Shown in pieces: positions 26,532-31,254 of a DNA stretch of 31,254 nucleotides. A model generated the notes under the pieces. The model was not told the DNA's origin and did no database searches. It saw only the letters and a program-made list of their open reading frames with translations. The position numbers were made by a program, and so were the translations under genes. Within the stretch, counting starts at the first letter, position 1. Every line of letters starts with the position of its first letter. The stretch is from a virus, in IMG/VR virus record IMGVR_UViG_3300009159_000209, positions 1-31,254 of that record. The stretch is one strand, 5' to 3'.

Positions 26532-27596
26532 ATGGCACAACTAGCACCAAATTACGTTTCGGGCAATGTTATACAGCACGAGGACTATGATCTTTTAGTC
26601 TCTGGCAGTACTACAGGCGCAGTAAACATTCAGAACCCTAGCATTGGGACAGTCTGGGGAACTGGATATGGCCGTTATGGATTTGGGCAAGATGATTTAT
26701 ATCTCGAACCTGTGCAAAAGGGCGACCTAGTCAGAGCACAGCATTGGGACAACATAGATGCCGCATTGAGCGCAGTAATCAAACACCAAGGCAATAACTA
26801 CAACGGGCTACCTGGCGAGACGATCCAAGCCGGTAGAAGAATTTCACCTATCCCGGCGTTTGATGCTTTAATCAAACAAGCATTTGGTGATGCCGGCAAG
26901 ATTTATGCTACCAGCGACACACCACCTTATAATACATCTTATACAGGGCTATGGGGTGACACTGGCCGCCGTGATTTAAAGTTTATTCAAACATTATCGT
27001 TTGCCAATGCAGACAAGGCACGTTACTTTTTTAATGCTGGCGGAAAAATTAAATTAAGTTTTTCTCGCACAGGCGGCGCCAACAAAGCACGTAACAGCGA
27101 TTGGTCAGGGCTGTGTGCGGCAGCAGGAACTGTTGAAATTGGATATCGCAATACCAGAAAAGTTCCTGGATCAGACGGCGGATATGGCGGCTACAGCTAT
27201 GGCGGCTACGATAACAATAATTACACTGCACTAGATCAAAACAACGGCGGATTCTGGGCCAATAGCCCAAACCTAATCAAGACGCATTTTAGACAAAATA
27301 GCAGTGGTTATGGACAATATTCCAACGCTGGCAATAATGGCTATACCGGAGACACCGCAGATTTTATCAAGGTTGAGCTTCGTGTTTACGGTAATACCGG
27401 AAACAATGGCGGTCTGGGTCTTGTAGTAGAAGTAACAACCACATTCGAAAATGGTGCAACAGCAACACCAAATAGCCAGGACACTATATCCGGAACGGCC
27501 AACACAGGCCTAGTACTGTCGTACCCAGGCGAAGACTATCTGGAATCCAATACCTGGGGAACCCCATCTTTTAATGGAGTGGTGTCCGCAGTCTGA
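26532..27596 (+). CDS. Virion structural protein, Gly/Tyr/Asn-rich, unknown function
   Basis: 354 residues; no T4 counterpart recognised. The N-terminal half has QKGDLVRAQHWDNIDAALSA and GETIQAGRRISPIPAFDALI, a helical segment. The middle has YFFNAGGKIKLSFSRTGG, a pattern I recall in tail proteins of marine T4-like phages. Residues about 214-285 are low-complexity and rich in Gly, Tyr, Asn and Ser (GGYGGYSYGGYDNNNY, SSGYGQYSNAGNNGYTG), suggesting a flexible or exposed surface. The end is beta-rich (FIKVELRVYGNTG, GLVVEVTTTFENGA). It follows the fibre gene by 1 base, so they are probably co-translated. It likely belongs to the tail tip or fibre; the exact role is unknown. Confidence 0.65.
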   Translation: MAQLAPNYVSGNVIQHEDYDLLVSGSTTGAVNIQNPSIGTVWGTGYGRYGFGQDDLYLEPVQKGDLVRAQHWDNIDAALSAVIKHQGNNYNGLPGETIQAGRRISPIPAFDALIKQAFGDAGKIYATSDTPPYNTSYTGLWGDTGRRDLKFIQTLSFANADKARYFFNAGGKIKLSFSRTGGANKARNSDWSGLCAAAGTVEIGYRNTRKVPGSDGGYGGYSYGGYDNNNYTALDQNNGGFWANSPNLIKTHFRQNSSGYGQYSNAGNNGYTGDTADFIKVELRVYGNTGNNGGLGLVVEVTTTFENGATATPNSQDTISGTANTGLVLSYPGEDYLESNTWGTPSFNGVVSAV

Positions 27597-27620
27597 TTAA
27601 ATACTTAATCTAAGTATTTT
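27596..27620 (+). promoter_or_regulatory. AT-rich perfect hairpin carrying a late-type box
   Basis: AAATACTTA (27599-27607) and TAAGTATTT (27611-27619) form a perfect 9-bp stem with an ATC loop. ATTAAATA (27596-27603) is a late-like box overlapping its left arm, 25 bases before the ATG at 27629. The other strand also reads AAATACTTA. It marks the border between the structural genes and the glycosyltransferase cassette. It could be a weak terminator, a promoter, or a regulator-binding palindrome. Confidence 0.5.
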
Positions 27621-27628
27621 AATCAACT

Positions 27629-27952
27629 ATGACCCCAGATGATCTCAAATCCCTTGCGGACTTTAATTTTGAACGCTCAATACATTTAAAAAATATACGC
27701 GAGTCTGCACACGCTAAATTAAATGTAACTTACAACGGTGGAACGTTTACAGCCACTGTTGACCTAATAGGATTTTTAAATGTATGGCCCGATGAAACTG
27801 TAATCATCAAAGACATTTACCTCAATCCTATAGAAGTAAAACGCACAGAACTTTTATCGCTGATTATCCCTGCCTACAAAAATAGTATGCAATGGTGGCT
27901 TGGCGAGTTTGACTCTGGCAATCGTACTAGCTGGCTTGGTCCCGATGTCTAA
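27629..27952 (+). CDS. Small hypothetical protein
   Basis: 107 residues, family not recognised. It begins with a charged helix (DDLKSLADFNFERSIHLKNI) and has two strand segments (AKLNVTYNGGTFTATVDLIG, DETVIIKDIYLNPIEV), then a helix ending in NSMQWWLGEFDSGN. There is no signal peptide or membrane span. It is the first gene after the hairpin and overlaps the next gene by 8 bases, so it is probably translated with the glycosyltransferase-like cassette. Its length and compact layout suggest a small structural or accessory protein, but nothing in it proves a role. Confidence 0.6.
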   Translation: MTPDDLKSLADFNFERSIHLKNIRESAHAKLNVTYNGGTFTATVDLIGFLNVWPDETVIIKDIYLNPIEVKRTELLSLIIPAYKNSMQWWLGEFDSGNRTSWLGPDV

Positions 27953-28778
27953 GGGTGTATTAATATTTGCCTATAATTCTAATTTAGACTATGTTGCTCT
28001 TGCCACAGTAGCCGCTAAGTTAGTTAAAAAGCATTTGGGCCTGCCGGTGACATTGGTCACTGATACAGACAATGTTGACTATTCTGTATTTGATCAAGTT
28101 ATACGCAAAGACCTTGATGGCAAAATTTTTGAACGTGTTTTTAATTTTGGCGGCCCCGGAAAAAAGATGCCCTGGCACAATCAAAATAGAAGCAGCGCAT
28201 ATGATCTAAGTCCGTATGATCAGACATTGTTGATTGATGCAGACTACTTAATTTTTTCCAACGACCTGAAAAAACTATTTGACACAAAATTAGAATTTGC
28301 CTGTTATAATAGTGTACAAGAAATATCCGGATGGGACGGATTGCAAAACGGTGCCCGAGTGGGCGTTCCTGGCATATCTATGCAATGGGCCACAGTGGTA
28401 TATTTTACTAAGGGTCATTTGGCACAAGGCGTGTTTAGTTATATGTCGATGATCAAAGAAAATTACAAATACTATGCTGCCGCGTTTAATTTTAAAACAG
28501 AATTGTTTCGTAATGACTACACTATTAGCATAGCATTACAGACATTAACAGGCTATAGCGACAGTAACTTTACTGCTATACCTGGGCAATTAATTTCTGC
28601 AAATACCACTGTTCAATTAGCCGAAGCTAACCCCAATGGACAGTTAGTGTTCACCTGGAGTAGTTCAGACGGGTCAAAGAACGTCACTGGTATTAAAAAC
28701 ACCAGCGTTCATATTATGAATAAAGAGATATTAACAAATCCAGAAATATTAGATCAACTTACGGAGCTGTCTAAATGA
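27945..28778 (+). CDS. Glycosyltransferase-like (GT-A fold) protein 1
   Basis: 277 residues. It starts with a Rossmann-like strand (SKGVLIFAYNSN), followed by LVKKHLGLPVTLVTDTD. The DxD-type motif is LIDADYLIF (D98-A-D100), expected to hold the metal and sugar nucleotide in GT-A enzymes. Later parts, SMQWATVVYFTKGHLAQGVF and FRNDYTISIALQTLTGY, resemble the acceptor half of GT-A proteins of the kind found in marine T4-like phages. The frame extends up to 27900, but the ATG at 27945 begins the conserved strand and is preferred. It overlaps the preceding gene by 8 bases; its stop shares ATGA with the next gene. The sugar and acceptor are unknown. Confidence 0.7.
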   Translation: MSKGVLIFAYNSNLDYVALATVAAKLVKKHLGLPVTLVTDTDNVDYSVFDQVIRKDLDGKIFERVFNFGGPGKKMPWHNQNRSSAYDLSPYDQTLLIDADYLIFSNDLKKLFDTKLEFACYNSVQEISGWDGLQNGARVGVPGISMQWATVVYFTKGHLAQGVFSYMSMIKENYKYYAAAFNFKTELFRNDYTISIALQTLTGYSDSNFTAIPGQLISANTTVQLAEANPNGQLVFTWSSSDGSKNVTGIKNTSVHIMNKEILTNPEILDQLTELSK

Positions 28779-29611
28779 GCCGCGGCTATCTAACGTTTGC
28801 ACAAAATAATAGTCAAACAGATTATTTAAATCTAGCCTATGTGCAAGCACTGAGTATCAAGGCTACTCAAACTATAAATTCTTGTGCAGTGGTAGTGGAT
28901 AAACACACAATGGAATTAGTCACTGACAAACACCGAGATGTGTTTGATTACATTATCCTTTTGCCAGGAATAGACAACTCATCTGATGATTTTTGGAAAT
29001 TAAAAAACGAGTGGAAAGCCTATGTCGCTAGCCCTTATCTTGAAACAGTAAAAATTGAAGCTGATATGCTGTTCACTGCCAATATAGATCATTGGTGGGA
29101 TATAATGAGTCAGAAAGATATTTGCTTTACCACCGATGTTGTAAACTTCCGTGGAGAAGTTTCAAATAGTAGATTGTACAGAAAATTATTTGATTTAAAT
29201 AACTTGCTTAACGTGTATAATGGATTTTTTTACTTTAAAAAAAGTTTGCTGGCAGAACAGTTTTTTAATTACGCAAAAGATATCTATGAGAATTGGGACT
29301 CTGTCAGGAAAGAAATATTAGTAGAAGCAGACACTGAGCAAGTGACAACAGATGTAGTTTTTGCTATAGCTTGTAAATTAATTGGCGAAGAAAAATGCTA
29401 TTTGCCAAATTGGAACGTTCCTAGATTTGCACATATGAAAGGCGCAATTAATGGATTCCACTCCACTGAGGATTGGAGAACAAAATTAATTTACCAATTT
29501 GATCAAAGTACGCTGACTGTTGGGTTTACTAGACAGGCTGTGCCGTTCCACTATCACTACAAAGATTTCATAACAAAAGAATTAGTAAGTCATTATGAGA
29601 CCCTCGCTTAA
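28775..29611 (+). CDS. Glycosyltransferase-like (GT-A fold) protein 2, EAD in place of DxD
   Basis: 278 residues, a diverged relative of the preceding protein. It shares the opening strand (SRGYLTFAQNN against SKGVLIFAYNS), the same spacing to the metal motif and a VYNGFFYFKKSLLAEQFF block that matches VVYFTKGHLAQGVF. The metal motif reads IEADMLF (E95-A-D97), with Glu for the first Asp, which may change or weaken metal binding. The C-terminal part has ADTEQVTTDVVFAIACKLIG and NVPRFAHMKGAINGFHS, the latter a possible acceptor-side histidine loop. GGAG (28763-28766) precedes the start, and ATGA couples it to the upstream gene. Likely a transferase, but it could have a new substrate or be inactive. 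Confidence 0.65.
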   Translation: MSRGYLTFAQNNSQTDYLNLAYVQALSIKATQTINSCAVVVDKHTMELVTDKHRDVFDYIILLPGIDNSSDDFWKLKNEWKAYVASPYLETVKIEADMLFTANIDHWWDIMSQKDICFTTDVVNFRGEVSNSRLYRKLFDLNNLLNVYNGFFYFKKSLLAEQFFNYAKDIYENWDSVRKEILVEADTEQVTTDVVFAIACKLIGEEKCYLPNWNVPRFAHMKGAINGFHSTEDWRTKLIYQFDQSTLTVGFTRQAVPFHYHYKDFITKELVSHYETLA

Positions 29612-29921
29612 AAGAAAACCTCTTGCTGAGATAATTTATAGAGTATACTATAATACAGATACCGGCGACTGTACGGAAAAGTCAATTAACCTGCTGTTGG
29701 GCAAAGACTTTATTTGTGTAGAAAAAGAAATATACGAATCAATTGAGTTTTGTAGTTATTTTAAAGTTGTTGATGGCAAGTTACGTAGGAAATCTAAGGA
29801 AAGTGCCAAACTCAATTTGAAATTAACAGACAGCGGGCAGTTTACTACAATAAAAAACAATATGCTATTTGTCGTAAATAATGACTATAAAGGATTAGTG
29901 GAGAATTGGGAGTATCAATGA
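29595..29921 (+). CDS. Small hypothetical protein between glycosyltransferase-like genes
   Basis: 108 residues, not recognised. It is basic at the start (MRPSLKRKPLAEIIYRVYY) and has TGDCTEKSINLLLGKDFICV, then KLRRKSKESAKLNLKLTDSG and NNMLFVVNNDYKGLVENW. It overlaps the upstream gene by 17 bases and shares ATGA with the next, so it is firmly embedded in the cassette and likely translated with it. No signal peptide or membrane span is seen. It may be a partner of the neighbouring transferases; this is inference from the layout only. Confidence 0.6.
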   Translation: MRPSLKRKPLAEIIYRVYYNTDTGDCTEKSINLLLGKDFICVEKEIYESIEFCSYFKVVDGKLRRKSKESAKLNLKLTDSGQFTTIKNNMLFVVNNDYKGLVENWEYQ

Positions 29922-30811
29922 ACATTGCAGATTTAGATTGCATATACTTAACCTACGACGAACCTCAAAAAGAAGAATTCTGGGTTAAAATTAAAGATAT
30001 AGCGCCTTGGGCAAAACGTGTAGACGGAGTCAAGGGCAGTGACGCCGCACACAAAGCGGCCGCCGCAGCCAGTAGTACAGACCGTTTTATCTTAATTGAC
30101 GGAGATAACATACCTAACGGCGAGTTCTTCGGTGAACAGTTAAATCTTAACGATGGTAATAAAGATTGCGTGTTCCGATGGAGAGCACGTAACGAAATAA
30201 ATGGGTTAGTATATGGTAACGGTGGTATCAGTTGTTGGACTCGCGACTATATAAACAATATGCGTACTCACGAAAACACCGACGGAAGAAACGAAACTGT
30301 AGTAGAATTTTGTTTTGACCCTAAGTACCTGCCAATGCATAACTGTTATTCAACTACATATCCTAACGGAACACCATTCCAGGCCTGGCGAGCAGGATTT
30401 AGAGAAGGTGTTAAAATGGCACTGGACAGAGGCCGTCGAACCTCTATGACAGAATTTTTAAATATGCGAAGATATCAAAATATTGAATATCTATCAATTT
30501 GGCACAATGTTGGCGCAGACGTTGAAAACGGATGGTGGGCTATGTACGGCGCCAGGCTAGGAACATACTTGACACTGCTCGACGAAAATTGGAATTACAC
30601 AGAAGTACAAGATTTCAATGCATTGAGATACATTTTTAAAAAAGTAGATTCAATTCCAGACACAACAAGGCAAAAGCATTATGCCAGGATATCCAATGAT
30701 CTTAGAGAAAAACTTCAATTGCCAATTATGGAAATGGATGCAGAACAAAGTGCATTTTTTAAAAAGTTTTACACAAGGCTTCACCAAAATAAAGGTATAA
30801 TGGACAGATGA
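29918..30811 (+). CDS. Glycosyltransferase-like protein 3 (DGD motif)
   Basis: 297 residues. Opens with a strand (DLDCIYLTYDEPQKEEFW), then APWAKRVDGVKGSDAAHKAA and TDRFILIDGDNIPNGEFF, where D61-G-D63 is a DxD-type metal motif. The layout (first strand, helix, second strand, DxD at about 60) fits a short GT-A enzyme. GNGGISCWTRDYINNM is a likely acceptor loop, and helices rich in Arg and aromatic residues follow (FQAWRAGFREGVKMALDRGR). The N-terminal order differs from the two preceding proteins, so it is probably a separate family. A TTG at 29906 is in frame, but the ATG at 29918 has GGGAG 6 bases upstream and shares ATGA with the preceding stop. Substrate unknown. Confidence 0.65.
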   Translation: MNIADLDCIYLTYDEPQKEEFWVKIKDIAPWAKRVDGVKGSDAAHKAAAAASSTDRFILIDGDNIPNGEFFGEQLNLNDGNKDCVFRWRARNEINGLVYGNGGISCWTRDYINNMRTHENTDGRNETVVEFCFDPKYLPMHNCYSTTYPNGTPFQAWRAGFREGVKMALDRGRRTSMTEFLNMRRYQNIEYLSIWHNVGADVENGWWAMYGARLGTYLTLLDENWNYTEVQDFNALRYIFKKVDSIPDTTRQKHYARISNDLREKLQLPIMEMDAEQSAFFKKFYTRLHQNKGIMDR

Positions 30812-31254
30812 AAAAAATAGAATATATGAAATTAGTACACAACGAACAGTCTTACAATGACTGGTTTGTGGTCAATTGGTGTTTAGGTAATACCTGCAAT
30901 TTTAGTTGCTCTTACTGCCCCGACAACTTACACGACGGTAGTAAAAAATGGCCAGAGTTGGAAACCATTAAACAGTTTATACTTAAAGTAAAAAATCAAC
31001 ACTCCGGTAAAAAGTTATATTTTGATTTCACTGGTGGAGAAGTTACTTTATACAAACACTTCATTGAGCTTTGTGAGTTTTGCAAAGAACAAGACGTACG
31101 AGTTGGTATGATTAGTAATGGTAGTCGTACACTACGTTGGTGGGAAGAAAATGCACACCTATTTGATCACGTGTGTTTGAGTTTCCACCCCGAGGAAGCT
31201 AAGCCGGATCATTATTTGGCAGTGGCTAAAATATTAGAAAATAAGTTTAGGTTA
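30808..31254 (+). CDS. Radical SAM enzyme, N-terminal part (truncated by window end)
   Basis: First 149 residues of an enzyme cut by the right edge. The radical SAM cluster motif is clear: C30-x3-C34-x2-C37 in TCNFSCSYC, followed by PDN. A glycine-rich FTGGEVTLY (G76-G77-E78) is the S-adenosylmethionine-binding GGE motif, and RVGMISNGSRTLRW is the next expected strand. The start ATG at 30808 shares ATGA with the preceding gene, so it belongs to the cassette. The rest, including any extra cluster or substrate domain, is beyond the window. Such enzymes modify peptides, sugars or cofactors; the neighbouring glycosyltransferase-like genes suggest a carbohydrate or glycoprotein substrate, as inference only. 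Confidence 0.85.
   Translation, partial: MKKIEYMKLVHNEQSYNDWFVVNWCLGNTCNFSCSYCPDNLHDGSKKWPELETIKQFILKVKNQHSGKKLYFDFTGGEVTLYKHFIELCEFCKEQDVRVGMISNGSRTLRWWEENAHLFDHVCLSFHPEEAKPDHYLAVAKILENKFRL

Noticed and set aside
27900-27944. Upstream start for the first glycosyltransferase-like gene
   Set aside because: Adds a hydrophobic stretch that looks like a short signal, but it is the antiphase reading of the preceding gene's end; the ATG at 27945 starts the first conserved strand.
1-31254. tRNA genes, CRISPR arrays, insertion sequences, integrase
   Set aside because: No cloverleaf, spaced direct repeats, transposase motifs or terminal inverted repeats seen by eye; gaps longer than 63 bases are absent.

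Overview
The window is a piece of a tailed-phage genome with a contractile tail of the T4 type, most like the marine T4-like myoviruses (cyanophages and pelagiphages). The evidence is a run of recognisable T4-type proteins in a familiar order (gp47, gp55, gp48/gp54, gp53, hub, gp5, gp25, gp6), a set of TATAAATA-like late promoter boxes matching the encoded gp55 late sigma factor, tightly packed genes, and collagen-like and modular fibre proteins. I see no tRNA, rRNA, CRISPR, insertion sequence, integrase or attachment site. The host cannot be told from the window; the cyanophage/pelagiphage resemblance is recalled from family knowledge and was not searched.

Layout: (1) 1-1554, minus strand: a truncated gp47 recombination nuclease and an enlarged gp55 late sigma factor. 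(2) 1618-8057, plus strand: gp48/gp54-like tube cap or initiator, short gp53, a 911-aa probable hub protein, gp5 spike carrying a peptidoglycan-lyase-like domain at its C-terminus, and gp25. (3) 8048-11524: a terminator-like hairpin, a late promoter and gp6. (4) 11535-23510: one 3991-aa virion protein that takes up 38% of the window and holds seven FG-GAP-like blades, two carbohydrate-binding-like modules and a glycine-rich repeat pair. (5) 23529-27596: four structural or fibre proteins, two of them sharing an N-terminal module. (6) 27629-31254: a small unknown protein, then a tightly overlapping cassette of three glycosyltransferase-like proteins, another small unknown protein and the start of a radical SAM enzyme.

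How it fits together: gp55 directs late transcription from AATAAATA/GATAAATA boxes placed mostly 19-25 bases before the structural genes. Those genes build the baseplate hub (gp5, 911-aa protein), the wedges (gp6, gp25, gp53, probably the giant protein), the tube start (gp48/54) and the adsorption fibres. The enzymes after the fibres may decorate the virion or change host surface sugars; this last step is inference. The least ordinary parts are the giant propeller-bearing protein, the gp5 domain rearrangement, the large gp55 insertion, and the glycosyltransferase plus radical SAM cassette.
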